From positions 295,914,642 through 295,978,641 of the forward strand of contig CM040123.1 of assembly GCA_022559845.1 (NCBI GenBank): a stretch of 64,000 nt of DNA, given 5' to 3'. The notes beneath the pieces are model-generated. The model was not told the origin of the DNA, did no database searches, and worked only from the letters and a program-made list of their open reading frames with translations. Within the stretch, counting starts at the first letter, position 1. The number at the start of each line of letters is the position of its first letter. Source of the stretch: Amorphophallus konjac (Eukaryota > Streptophyta > Magnoliopsida > Alismatales > Araceae). The translations under genes and the position numbers were made by a program. Below, piece after piece: positions 21,803 through 32,651 of the stretch.

Positions 21803-21811
21803 AAGGAGGGG
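21803..21811 (+). other. E1 polypurine tract
   Basis: AAGGAGGGG lies four bases before the 3' LTR TG. E2 has AAGGCGGGG at the same place. It primes plus-strand DNA synthesis. Confidence 0.85.
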
Positions 21812-21815
21812 CATC

Positions 21816-23542
21816 TGTTGACACCCGTTTTATACCGATAATTCGAGCCGTTTCTCTTACTCCCATTAGTTGATGCCTCGAGTTGTTCATCATTCACTGG
21901 GCCATTTTGTGGCATGACTCGGGCTCGTTTTATGGGTCGTCTCCCTCCTTGGTGCAATTCGTGGTGATTCGGGGCTTAATGGGCCTTGGCTTTGGTCAAT
22001 TGAACGTATTTTACGAGAATCAAGTGCCTAAGGGCATGAACGGCTTCACATCAGCCGTTCAGAAGGTGGGCGGTTGAAGATGGGCCGTTCATATATTTTG
22101 GCTAATTTCTGAGGATTTTCTGAATATTCACCGACAGGCTTTTGTGCGGTGTGATTAGGACCGTTCAATCTCATGGACGGGCCTATTCCAACCGCCTATA
22201 TCTCAGAGTCCTACGCGCGTCCAGTTTCTCAGAGAATTATCCAAATGATTCGAATTATCACCGACAGGGTTAAACGGTCGTGTTTGTGCCGCCCTAAACT
22301 AAAACGGTCTCCATACAACCGTTCATATGTTTAGGGTCCCACGGCGGACGTTTCGGCCAGTTCGAGAGATAGTTGGGATAATATTCTGATTATTCGAATT
22401 TCCACCGACAGGATGGACGGTCCGAATTAGACCGCCCACACATTGTGCCGTCTATCGTAAGACCGTTCAAGCCGTCGGCTGTTGATTTTCAACCGATTTT
22501 ATCCCATTTATCTCATGGTTTTATCCTCAACTTATTTTGATGAATCTCCGCGGATAATCAACCATTTTCGATGCCGTTTCGTGTGGATGGAAGATTATGA
22601 TATTATCTACGAATTATCTTTTGTGAGTTCGACCGGAGAATATCTAAAACCCCAACTTCGAGGCTGGCTTTCTAGGCTCTATAAATAGACCCTAGTGGCC
22701 GGACGTCGAAAAAGGGGGGGAGATTTTGGTCGACGGCGAAGCCCTGCCGCATTTTTGAGCGACCTAGCACCAAGGAGGGAGGCTCTCCACGTCCGCACGA
22801 GCCTCCGGTCAAGGGAGTAGCCCAGTCTTCGTAGTCTTTCGTTCCGTAGCTTTGTCGTTTTCCTTCATTGCATGCATTGTTTCTCACCCGCGTACCCCCT
22901 CCTTCTCATTATCATGCACACAACCATCCCGTTTTTTGTCACCCTAGGGGTTTAAAACCCCCCAGATATTCCCCTTTTCATTTGTTTATGCTTAATTCTT
23001 CTCGTTTGAATGCATACTACATTATTTAGGTCTAATCTAGGTGTCTCTTCTGTGTCTCTACATTGTTTCGCAGGTCAGCACTTAATCAGCACGAGGCCCA
23101 TCCCCTCTGGCCGGCCGGAGAGGGTGGAGGTCGAGCCCTTCTCAACTTGCTGAGTGAAGGTACTGTGCGGCTATCCTCCGGCCGTTCAACGGTACGCGCG
23201 GTGCATCAACGATCGTTCTTCCCTGGAACGCGATCCCTCTAGCGCCGTCCATCTCACTGCAGCAGTTCCTCCCGCGTCCCTCGCAGCGTCCTGGGGCGGT
23301 CTATCGTAAGACCGCGCAACGTAGGGCGGTTCTAAGGGAGCCGTTCATTCTTCAGTGCTGCACTAAGGCGAGTGTCTCCCCATTTTCCAAGGTACGGCGT
23401 GCCTATCACGTACGGCATCTTGGTGGCGATCACGGTACTCTGCTTTGTTCCCTATCTTCTCTTCTTTCTCTCATTTGTCTCATGAACTTGACGCACTTTG
23501 ACCCGTAGTGAAAGGGAGAGAGGAGAGAAATATATATCTACA
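21816..23542 (+). repeat. E1 3' LTR
   Basis: Direct repeat of 2673-4398, with a TATA box at 22680-22688 and ends TGTTGACACC...TATCTACA, followed by the ATGAC duplication. Confidence 0.96.
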
Positions 23543-23547
23543 ATGAC
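23543..23547. repeat. Target site duplication of E1, right copy (ATGAC)
   Basis: Exact match to 2668-2672. Confidence 0.95.
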
Positions 23548-25098
23548 GTCCCGCGGGGAACTGTACTGCGACTCTTGCCATGCCTTTGATTCATAATTTT
23601 GCATTGATTCATTTTCTCATTTTGGTAGCCCTTATTAGCTAGATATAGCATGTAAGCTCACTTTTGAGGGTCAAGACTGCCCCTATTTGAGACCTCTCTC
23701 GTACTAGGGAGCGCCTAGGTTAGTCATCTTATCCATCAATCTCTTGCCCCTGCACTTGGCCTAGCAGAGAAGAGAAAAGACCTTCGTGCATACCTAAAGT
23801 ATGGCCAAAGCAGCAACGGTGTGTCTTAGAGAGATATGCTATGGCTCGCCGTGTAGTGTGTGAAAAAATCCATACTCAAAGGTCACCCTCAACATTCAGG
23901 GAAAGAAACTAGACTCCTAACACGAAGTTATCACCAGCCTAAGGATGCTGCAGAAGCAGCTTGACTTGAACTAACCAAACTTAATGAACTAAAGCCGCTC
24001 AAAACGTGTTGAGGAAACCACATTATAACCATGCGTAGGAGAAATAAAAATGATAGCAATAATAGCATGTTCTTGCACAAAATAAAGATACCTTGCGAAT
24101 CCATGGAACGGAAAAGCGGCGTCCTGAAGCGATCTTGATCATCGAGCTTTGATCAGCACGAGCTTTGTATTCCTCACTTGTCAGGGTAAAAGGGAGAGGA
24201 TAACAAGGACTTGAAGATTCCTCTAGATGGAGGAGCGACAGACACCAAACTGGACGAAGAAGAATACAAGGAAGAGAGACGAAGGATAGAACTCCCTCGT
24301 TAAGGCACAGAGGCCCTGATAACAAGGAACCGAATACAGAATGAACAGAGATTAACTGAGATCAAGGCGGACTAAAGCCTCGAAAATAGAATGAAAAAGG
24401 GTAATGACCCCGAAAGGGTGACACAGAAAGAATAGACGAACCATAAGAAGATTGTGGCAAAGATAAGGGGGAAGAGGAGTGATCATCCGACGTGGTTAGA
24501 GAAAAGGAATTAGAATCACCCGATTGGGTCGGGGAAGGAGAATGAGAATTACCCGCCAACGACGGGGAAAGAAAATGATAGACACCTGATAGGATTGGTG
24601 AAGAAGAACGATGGCCACCCGACAGGGTCAGGGAAAGAAAAGGGTAATCACCCGATATGGTCGGGGAAGGATCAGAAGTAGAGCCTGGGGATACCAGAAG
24701 AGAAGGACCAGAAGAAGTCCCGAAATTGGGATGAAAGGATGACATAGGCCGATGCATAAATTCCTGAGAGAACGGAGGATCTGGAGACTCCGGATGAGTA
24801 GACAAAGAAGAATGGGGGTTTGCGGACCCGAAAAGAGAGAAGAAGATCATAGAAACTGGATTAGAGGAAGGGAGGTACACCACCCAGGGGTGAGAGCTGA
24901 GTAGAAGAAACTATGATTGGAGAGGAGGGGAAGACGGAGAAGTGGCCCCACGAGTGCACAACACGCGACTTTTGTACTTGCGCTGCCGCCTCTTCTTAGC
25001 AGAAACTTTTTGAACCCGAACCCGCCTGGTGCGGACTTGGACCTTCGACCTTCTTGATCTGTAACATTTTCTTAAATAACAAGCCCATCTGGCATATG
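23548..25098 (-). mobile_element. E3: segment between the two insertions
   Basis: Positions 23548-23900 are homologous in reverse to E1's post-pol spacer (13530-13945). The remainder up to the copia element contains no RT, RNase H or integrase sequence that I can recognise. E3 therefore seems to pass from its gag/X region to post-pol sequence within about 1.5 kb, which makes it a non-autonomous derivative. Confidence 0.65.
24362..25096 (-). pseudogene. E3 basic and Ser/Pro-rich open frame
   Basis: A minus-strand frame running from the copia boundary to TGA at 24364-24362, with one in-frame TAG (24913-24911). It starts with a Lys/Arg-rich segment (SAKKRRQRKYKSR) and continues as a Ser/Pro-rich low-complexity stretch with repeats of the SGDxxSxSLT kind. 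I do not recognise a family. It is not in the same frame as the X region on the other side of the copia insertion when one target copy is removed, so it may be a separate or frameshifted exon, or chance. Confidence 0.35.
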
Positions 25099-25104
25099 GC
25101 CTGG
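25099..25104. repeat. Probable copia target duplication, left copy (GCCTGG)
   Basis: GCCTGG is found again at 35443-35448 directly after the right LTR. On the left it is separated from the LTR TG by four bases (CCCA, 25105-25108), which are not part of the LTR as judged from the other copy. Confidence 0.6.
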
Positions 25105-25919
25105 CCCATGTTAAAGTTAGATGGACACAGTCTATCTCCACGAAGTGTGGATCTAGAGGGGGGTGAATAGATCTACAGCCTAATTTAAAACCAGTTGTAG
25201 GTTCAAATGCGGAAAAAAGGCAGATCTACTAAAACACTAACTCGAGTGTCTAAACTTAGCACAAACACAAGTGATCTGTGAAGATAATCAAGAGATTCAG
25301 TAAGTACAAACTCACAAACACAATGCACACAAGATTTTAGGTGGTTCGGTCAATGACCTACGTCCACCCCACACTCAACCGAGTATGGCTTACTGCTGCG
25401 CAACACAGCTTGCGTCCGCTGGGCAATACAGCTTGGCCTACAAACCGCTGAGCAACATAGCTTGCTGTCCAGTGGAATCATCCACTGCCCGCTGAGCAAC
25501 ACAGCTTGCTGTCCAGAGGATACACCTCTGCAAACCGCTGACTCACAGCTTGAACCCGCTGGGGAAATACAGCTTAACCTTTCTGAGACCAAGTCTCGCC
25601 AGCTGAAGATTACAGCTTTACCTGTCCAGTGGAAACCTCCACTGCATCTGCTGATACACAGCTTGCTGAACAAAGATATCGAAAGTAATAAAATCAGAAA
25701 CAAAAGAAATGAAGAAAACCAGACAAATGTAGCTCAAATATGAGCAGAGTCAGCTCTGGTTTCTGAACCAAGAGACTGACTTACAACCTCTCAATAGACT
25801 TCTCTTAACTCATCTCTCTCTTCTCGAACTCTCTCAACACATCTCTCTTTTCTCTCTGTATCTTCTTCTCTGCTTTTCTTCTCTGGATCTGGATCTATCA
25901 CTCTCCTTTTATTTCTCTT

Positions 25920-26225
25920 CTTCTCTGTCTGGATCGTGGCTCTCTATATGGACTTCACCTCTCGCCAATTCGATCTATCACTCTCTTTTTCTTTCTCTTC
26001 TTCTCTGTCTAGATCGTGGCTCTCTATATGGACTTCACCTCTCGCCAATTCGATCAATCACTCTCATTTTCTTTCTCTTCTTCTCTGTCTAGATCGTGGC
26101 TCTCTGTATGGACTTCACCTGTCGCCAATTCGATCAATCACTCTCTTTTTCTTTCTCTTCTTCTCTGTCTGGATCGTGGCTCTCTGTATGGACTTCACCT
26201 CTCGCCAATTCGATCAATCATCTTC
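25920..26225 (+). repeat. 80-bp tandem repeat in copia LTR
   Basis: Four copies of a unit containing GGACTTCACCTCTCGCCAAT followed by pyrimidine-rich sequence. The right LTR has the same array at 33470-33765. Confidence 0.9.
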
Positions 26226-26399
26226 TGTGGAAGAAGGCTCATATATATAGTAGCAGCAGCAGCAGCACTGGGCGCAAGTGGCCTCCACATTTCCCACCCA
26301 ATCGACTCTGCCACGTGTCAGCATCTCAGCTCCTTGGATCACGTGCCAGACACCTGCAAGACAAATGAGGAGTTCAGTCGATTAACAAAATCAACTGAA

Positions 26400-27560
26400 G
26401 ACAGTGTATAGACTTTATAACTCATGCTGTAAAATGCAGTGTATAGACATGAAATGAACGCTGCATGGTCGAGCCTAACCAATGTATAGACATTACAATG
26501 CTCATCCATTGAATAGACTTCACAGTGCTCAATCAGACATCATGATGCTCAATCAGACTTCACGATGCTCAATCAGACTTTCATGATGCTCAATCACCCT
26601 TGAAGATGTGAGTGAGATAGTGTATGGACTTCAAAAGCTTGAAGGCCCAATGTACAGACTTTGAAGAGTCTGAACCAATGTACAGACTTGTAACGCTTGA
26701 GGACCGATGTATAGACTTAGGAGCATATGAAGTCTCAGGGGAGCATCTATGGCCTTTGGACAGCATCACCAGCGACAGGGGAGCATGTGGAGCACATGCT
26801 GTCTCTGGGAAGCAATCGCTGCTCCAGGGGAGCATCCTCAAAGTTAGGGAAGCATTAGCAGTCACTGTAGGGCATAGCCAAACGGATGTACAGACTTCAC
26901 TGTGAATGAATGAACAGTGAATGAGTGTATAGACTTGATCAAGAGAGACGCTGGCCACTCGGAGCATTAACAGTCACTGGAGAGCATACTCAGTCCCAGG
27001 AGAGCATCCGGAGGGACAGGCGAGCATGCGCGTCTGATGTACAGACTATGAAGTACAACCAGTGTGTAGACTTCGTTTCAAGCACCGTAGGTAAGAACCC
27101 AATGTATAGACTTTAAAGAACCGCATGCTACAGTGCAATGTCTAGACTTGCTATATGCATGAGACGCTGATGAAGACGGTCCACTATACAGACTTCCCTA
27201 AGACAATGCATGAAACGGATGATGTATAGACTTGAGTTACTTTAGCAATGTATAGACTTTGTGAAGCACAGTCCATTGTACAGACTTTGCAAGCAGTCCG
27301 ATGTACAGACTTCAAGAGACTCTAGACAACGGACGCTGTATAGACTTGCTAGTCTGAATGCCAATGTATGGACGTTGAAGTTCTGTTGGTGAGTGTACAG
27401 ACTTCACCAATGAGACGCTGACTGAGACGGACACGATGTATACACTTAGCCAATGTGCAGACTTTAATGATATGATGCAATGTACACACTTCATGAGATG
27501 ATGGATATACATACTTCAGGTGAGCAAGCTACAGTGAATGTATAGACTTTGTGAGCGTAC
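26400..27560 (+). repeat. Dispersed TGTATAGACTT array in copia LTR
   Basis: About thirty matches to TGTA[TC]AGACTT and close variants, at irregular 20-60 bp spacing over 1.1 kb, interspersed with a GGGGAGCATC motif (26740-27020). The right LTR repeats it at 33945-35070. Confidence 0.85.
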
Positions 27561-27589
27561 GCTGAATGAGACGGTGGCTGAGACAATCA

Positions 27590-27715
27590 ACTTATAGAGT
27601 TGACGCTACAGACTTGAGAATGCTCTCACAGCGTTGACGCTGGAGACTTGAGAATGCTCTCACAGCGTTGACGCTGCAGACTTGAGAATGCTCTCACAGT
27701 GTTGACACTGCATGA
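27590..27715 (+). repeat. 34-bp tandem repeat in copia LTR
   Basis: About three units containing GTTGACGCTGCAGACTTGAG then AATGCTCTCACAGC. The right LTR has one unit fewer (35115-35190), which explains part of the LTR length difference. Confidence 0.85.
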
Positions 27716-27955
27716 GACACTAAATAAGATGGACAGTCTGAGGGAGTCGACCCATCAAGGATATCAAACATGCACACTCATGCAATCTCCACAGACTAAA
27801 TCAGATATAACACACTCAAGCATTCAGATCAACATGCCATCATCAAAACAAAACATAATATCATAATGCACTCACTGTGTTGCAATCATCAAAATAAAAC
27901 AGTATTGCTATCATCAATTCAACATAGCACATGCTTGTGCCTAAGGGGCACAACA

Positions 27956-27970
27956 TTCTCCCCCTTTTTG
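27956..27970 (-). other. Copia polypurine tract
   Basis: On the minus strand CAAAAAGGGGGAGAA directly precedes the LTR TGTTGTGCCCC, the normal place for plus-strand priming. Confidence 0.88.
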
Positions 27971-30000
27971 ATGATGGCAACACACTGTGACAGTGAGTCA
28001 CACACAAAATTTTCTCCCCATTTGACATAATCAAAAAGAGAAAAGCAGTATGAACATGAGTACAATATGGCAATATGAATGCAAATACCCTTAGAACAAG
28101 ATAGGACTCCCCCTGAATGAATTCTCCCCCTATGAAATGGGATATTGTGTTCAAGAAATCAGATATACAAAGGGAAAGATCAAGAAATCATCTGACTGGT
28201 ATTCTGAACAAGTAGTTTAGGAATAAGCATTCTAAAGCACAGAGTCTTCAGTCATATGAATTTAAAAACTACTTTCAGATAGAAGTCTGGTTTAAAGGTT
28301 ATAAATTTTGAGTTCATGCACTACAATCAATGGATAAGTTGGCTATGCATGAAAAAACAATAAACCAGAATCACATTTGCATGAAAGATTCAGTTTCAAA
28401 ATATCCTACTTTCGTATACTTATTAAAAATTGTTAAGAGATGCTAGGTCATGTATTGAAAATAAATAAATTGACATCCATGAATTTTCTTTTGAAGGAAC
28501 AACATTATCAATATTAGTTCATTTAGGGCATTCAGGTACCATAAGTCTTTCTGCGTAAGGGTATACATTTATCAGACGCCAATACCCCTAGATACTCAAC
28601 AAGATGGACAATTCTGCCTATGATCAAATTCAACAGAACTGATTTACACCTTTTTATGTGAGGGTACACGTTTATCAGACGCCAGTTATCCTCAGGTACT
28701 CAGTGAAACCAGCCTACTGTTTTGATCATTTTATACAGAGATATCTGATACACTTCATGACATGAGTGTTGTCCACTTCTTTGATGGATCACTCAGTTTC
28801 TCAGTGATTTACCAGTCATTGCTCTGCCAATGTTAATTTTCAATGATTTTCAATGATTTTCAATATCTTTCTTAGCTGTCCTTTATATGTTTCAGAATGA
28901 CTTGTTTAAGAACAATACACAAACTTAGCTTCTCTAACATGATTTCAGATGAGTTTTTAGATTTCGGATATGATTAGCTTTGTCTGACATGAAATAAGAA
29001 AGGGGTTGAGAGTTTTATCAATTTTCAGCTTTCTTATTTACTGATTGCAATCTTTAAACTTCAATGATTATAAAATTTAAACCATTAAGTCAGTCTTTAA
29101 GCAATTTAAAATTCTTATAAGAGAAGAAGTCTATTTTATATTGCTTAGAAATCAGAACTGACTAACAGATTGCCATATGTCAGACTCAATCATTTAGAGT
29201 CAAAGATGAAATAATTCAATAGAATTGATGACCACTCTGAATTTCTAACAATACTCCCCCTGTCTATATGCATGTAATTTTGCTAATGAATGGCAAGAAT
29301 TAAATGAGAGAGAGCTTATGCATAGGTCATGAATGAATGATATGCAAAGACATGCAAAGACTCAACAAACTCCCCCTGAATACATGCAATGTTTTCTCTG
29401 AAAACTGAACAAAGGATTTTGAAATTCATTGACTGCCCTATCAATCAATATAACCCATGGTACTAGGCGGAGAGCCTGGTCTCAAGGACCATCTCACACA
29501 TAGTAAGAACCTCCAGACAAATTTCCCTGCCCTTTAGTAGCTCACTATTTAATATACCACGGTTATGCCGAGAAAATCAGTTCAAAGCAGTTTTAATATG
29601 CATGTGATTTTAGACACATTCATGACTAAATGATATGCAATGATGATCATGAAAAGTATGAGTGTCATGCATGATCATAAGTCTGTTGCAACATTCAGCA
29701 TTCACAAAACTATCATAGAGTTTATTCATTCAGAGAGCATCATTCGGGAGCAATCAATTCTTCAAGATAATTCAGTTTCTAGCATTCAGTGTACACAGTG
29801 CAATAGTATGCAAAGAGAAGAGAATCATCAGCTTTTGTGTAGAATTTAAATTTGGTAGCTGAGTCTGGAATGCAGACTGATCAGCTAGACAAGAAGAGAA
29901 AGTCAGGAATTAACCAATTAAATCGACATTACTTTCTCAATTCAATTCTGAAGATAAGTCACTTACCTGCTTTACTTGACTGATTTATTTTTACCCTTAG
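27971..30000 (-). other. Copia internal region without genes
   Basis: About 2 kb of AT-rich DNA between the broken protease and the polypurine tract, with no ORF of note. Positions 28538-28600 and 28650-28715 form a degenerate duplicated block sharing TTATCAGACGCCA. Short CTCCCCCTG motifs recur (28110, 29250, 29370). It takes the place where pol would be expected. Confidence 0.6.
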
Positions 30001-30142
30001 TGTTCCATCAGATTGTTGACAAGGCCTCCAATCTCTTTTAGCTTTTGAATTTATGGCCTTATCTCTTGTCATATGCCTGAAACAGCCACTATCCAAGTAC
30101 CACAGATTTGTCCTTGGCTGCCAGACATACTTGCACACACAA
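30001..30142 (-). pseudogene. Copia protease remnant
   Basis: The minus strand just downstream of gag reads a frame with WYLDSGCFRHMTRDKA (about 30055-30110), the start of the copia aspartic protease including the catalytic DSG. Homology to pol ends soon after, about 30000, so a deletion removed the rest of protease, integrase, RT and RNase H. Confidence 0.75.
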
Positions 30143-32593
30143 TCAGGTAGATGAGTTTGGAACCCAAGTCTGATTGGGCTCCAGAGAAGATGGAATAGAA
30201 GTAAAGCAAGACAGTAGACTTTTTGGTATCCACATTTGTTTGAAAGAATTTTGTTCAGTGGATCCTACAGATTTCTTTCTATTGTTGCTCCTTTTCTTTT
30301 TGTTATTTTTCTTCTTTGTTACACCAGCATAATTATTGACAGTGTTGTTTCTTTGCCAGTGCCTTGGCCAGGGTGTGTTCACGAAGTTTTGGCCATAGTA
30401 GTTCCTGGGCTGACTGAAATAATGCATATTTCTAGGTGACCAGTTGCCATACCCACTAACCCAATTTCTAGTGTAAGGTCTATGACATTGTGCAGCTTGA
30501 TATGCAAGACCTGTAAACCTTCCCGGAGTTCTAGTCCGAGCTGACCTATTGAAATAGGTTGGCTGTGCATTGTAGTAAGTCTGAGCTCTGGGTTGATAGA
30601 AATAATTGGGTTGACTCTTGCCAGCATTCTGTCTCCCCTGTACTTTGGACCCTGCTGACCTATTCATGGGTGTGTATTGGGTCTTCTTCAGAGGTGATGG
30701 TGATGGTGGAGACTTGGTGGCCTTGACATGGGGTTTATAGGACTGTTTAGGTTGACCCCTAACCTGTGATTGAGCCTTGGGATTTTGCTTGGATGTGCTG
30801 GCTCTACTAGGCTCATTAACCTTTTGTTTGTCCTTCTCCTCAGCACTGGACTTTTTCAGATTAGCAGTTTTGTTCATTGAAATGGTTGAGTTCATGCTAA
30901 TTAGAGGTCCCTTTTCTTTTTGAGTAACAAATGAAATTGTTTTCATCCCAAATGTTTTTGTTGCACTAGAATTAAATCCTAGGCCCTCTTTTCTGAAATT
31001 AACCTTTGACCCTAACAAAGCATTTAGATTCTCTGTACCTTGGGTCATTTTCTCAATGGTCTTAAGCTTGTCCTCATTGTCCTTTTGAATATCTTCAACA
31101 GATTTCTTAAGTTCAGTATTCACAATTTGGACAGCTTCATATTTCTCATTCACCAGCTTCATCTCACTCTCATATTTTTGAATTTTCAATTTCCATTCAT
31201 CAATTTCCTTTTCTAACCTCACATTCTCTTCCCTAGAAGTCTTTAACTCATTCTTGATTTCCTCTGATTCAGAACATGTGAGTTTGAGTTTATTATTCTC
31301 AGTTTCAAGACATACAATTTTATCAGACAATGAGGTATCATTTTGCATGGAATTGATTTTTCTTTTTAGATGCCTATTTTCCCTTCTAATATCATCTGCT
31401 TGATCAGCTAGTTTATGATAGGCATCTACCCATTCAACAATAGTAAAATTATTAAATGGAGAAGTTACCTCATCTGAATCTTCCTCTCTTTCTTCAGAGC
31501 TAGTTGCCATGAGACAGATGGGTTTTTCAGCTTCAACTTCACTGTCCGAAGTATTGCTGAGACAAGCTTCATCCTCATCGCTCCATGTGCTGATCATGGC
31601 TCTTCCTTTCGTGTTCTTTCTATTTGATTTGTCCTTGTGCTTCTGGTTCTCCGGATAGTCAGCTTTTAGATGGCCAGAGTTCCTGCATTGGTAACACACG
31701 TAAGTTCCATATTGATTTGCAGGTTTAGATTTATACCTTGTGTCCTGCCGGCCGCCACTATGGTTCCTTCGGTTGAATTGTCCTCCTTCTCTCCTGAGGA
31801 ACCGCCTGAATTCTCTAGTCATCATAGCCATCTCAGTATGAGTTATGTCTTGTTCATTCAAGCTCTCCTCGGATGATGATCTGCTAGAGCTGGATCGGTT
31901 TGATTTGCTGGATTTGCTAGCACCAGCCTTCAGTGCGATCGGTTTCCTCTTCTCTTCAGCTTCATCTACCTTCGGCAGATTCATCTCATATGCCATTAGA
32001 GATCCAATTAGCTCATCTGCCCTTGTATTGTGCAGATCTCTTGACTCTTCCATGATGGTGGCCTTGGTGTGCCAAATTGAAGTCAAGGATCGCAAGATCT
32101 TCCTGACTATATCATACTCAGAATACTTCTTCCCGAATCCTCTGAGGCCATTAGTAATAGTGGTCAATCTAGCATACATCTCCTTGATGGTCTCGTTGGG
32201 TTTCATCTTGAAGGCTTCATATTCAGACACAAGCAAATTGGCCTTCGTCTCTCTAACCTGAGAAGTCCCTTCATGAATTGCTTCCAGTGCATCCCACATC
32301 TCCTTAGCTGAATTGTAGGCTGATACTCGAGAAAATTCAGTGGGATGCAGAGAACATTGGGCTGCGTTGATTGCACTCCAGTTGAGCGTGGAGCTTCTGA
32401 TTTCCTCCTTGGTCCAGACTTCCTCATTCGGGGACAGCTCATAAGGTCCCTTGCTGACTACCTTCCAAAGCTCGTAATCCTTAGCCCTCAAAAAGACTTG
32501 CATACGGTTCTTCCAGTATATGTAGTTGGATCCATCGAAGTACGGGGGCTTTGTAGTTGAGTGACCTTCAGCAATCATCCCTCGAACATCCAT
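30143..32593 (-). CDS. gag: Copia gag, 816 codons
   Basis: The ATG at 32593 is the first in frame; the frame is open to the primer site. The N-terminal half is a UBN2/DUF4219-type gag (PPYFDGSNYIYWKNRM, EMWDALEAIHEG, RKILRSLTSIWHTKATIMEE). Next come a Ser-rich hinge and a zinc knuckle near 31660-31700 in which the final cysteine is tyrosine (CX2CX4HX4Y), so RNA binding may be weakened. An acidic segment, a coiled coil (about 30990-31400) and a basic Tyr/Asn-rich C-terminus follow. The frame ends at 30143, just before the protease motif. Gag would form the particle; enzymes would have to come from elsewhere. The ORF is uninterrupted. Confidence 0.88.
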   Translation of the reverse strand: MDVRGMIAEGHSTTKPPYFDGSNYIYWKNRMQVFLRAKDYELWKVVSKGPYELSPNEEVWTKEEIRSSTLNWSAINAAQCSLHPTEFSRVSAYNSAKEMWDALEAIHEGTSQVRETKANLLVSEYEAFKMKPNETIKEMYARLTTITNGLRGFGKKYSEYDIVRKILRSLTSIWHTKATIMEESRDLHNTRADELIGSLMAYEMNLPKVDEAEEKRKPIALKAGASKSSKSNRSSSSRSSSEESLNEQDITHTEMAMMTREFRRFLRREGGQFNRRNHSGGRQDTRYKSKPANQYGTYVCYQCRNSGHLKADYPENQKHKDKSNRKNTKGRAMISTWSDEDEACLSNTSDSEVEAEKPICLMATSSEEREEDSDEVTSPFNNFTIVEWVDAYHKLADQADDIRRENRHLKRKINSMQNDTSLSDKIVCLETENNKLKLTCSESEEIKNELKTSREENVRLEKEIDEWKLKIQKYESEMKLVNEKYEAVQIVNTELKKSVEDIQKDNEDKLKTIEKMTQGTENLNALLGSKVNFRKEGLGFNSSATKTFGMKTISFVTQKEKGPLISMNSTISMNKTANLKKSSAEEKDKQKVNEPSRASTSKQNPKAQSQVRGQPKQSYKPHVKATKSPPSPSPLKKTQYTPMNRSAGSKVQGRQNAGKSQPNYFYQPRAQTYYNAQPTYFNRSARTRTPGRFTGLAYQAAQCHRPYTRNWVSGYGNWSPRNMHYFSQPRNYYGQNFVNTPWPRHWQRNNTVNNYAGVTKKKNNKKKRSNNRKKSVGSTEQNSFKQMWIPKSLLSCFTSIPSSLEPNQTWVPNSST

Positions 32594-32636
32594 CTTGCCT
32601 TTCCTCTTCGAGCGATGAGTCCCTGTAGAAGAGTTA

Positions 32637-32649
32637 GGCTCTGATACCA
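32637..32649 (-). other. Copia primer binding site, initiator tRNA-Met
   Basis: The minus strand reads TGGTATCAGAGCC two bases after the LTR end ...CAACA. This is the complement of the plant initiator tRNA-Met 3' end, the usual copia primer. Confidence 0.95.
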
Positions 32650-32651
32650 AG

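Larger units (their letters stand above)
2673..23542 (+). mobile_element. E1: complete 20.9-kb Tat-type Ty3/gypsy element
   Basis: E1 has LTRs of 1726 and 1727 bp, TG...CA ends, a primer binding site at 4408-4425, a polypurine tract at 21803-21811 and a perfect ATGAC target duplication. The internal region is about 17.4 kb. The domain order gag, protease, G-patch, RT, RNase H, second RNase H, integrase places it in the Tat lineage. Two PMD-type genes lie antisense between integrase and the 3' LTR. By eye the LTRs differ at some thirty-odd positions, so insertion is fairly recent relative to the other elements here. The polyprotein is broken by two nonsense codons and two frameshifts. Confidence 0.96.
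25109..27955 (-). repeat. Copia 3' LTR (left copy)
   Basis: 2847 bp, from TGTTAAAGTTAGATGG to GGGGCACAACA on the plus strand. It contains an array around CACAGCTTG (25380-25680), an 80-bp tandem repeat (25920-26225), a dispersed TGTATAGACTT array (26400-27560) and a 34-bp repeat (27590-27715). The many open frames in it are repeat artefacts. Confidence 0.94.

Noticed and set aside
24023..24325. 100-residue minus-strand open frame
   Set aside because: No family resemblance, no conservation in E1 or E2, and it lies in E3 spacer sequence.
25936..26411. Open frames encoding repeated SFSSSLS-type residues
   Set aside because: Products of the 80-bp LTR tandem repeat; the right LTR has the same artefacts.
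26590..27512. Several 60-125-residue open frames in the copia LTR
   Set aside because: They overlap on both strands in repeat-rich LTR sequence with no recognisable domain.
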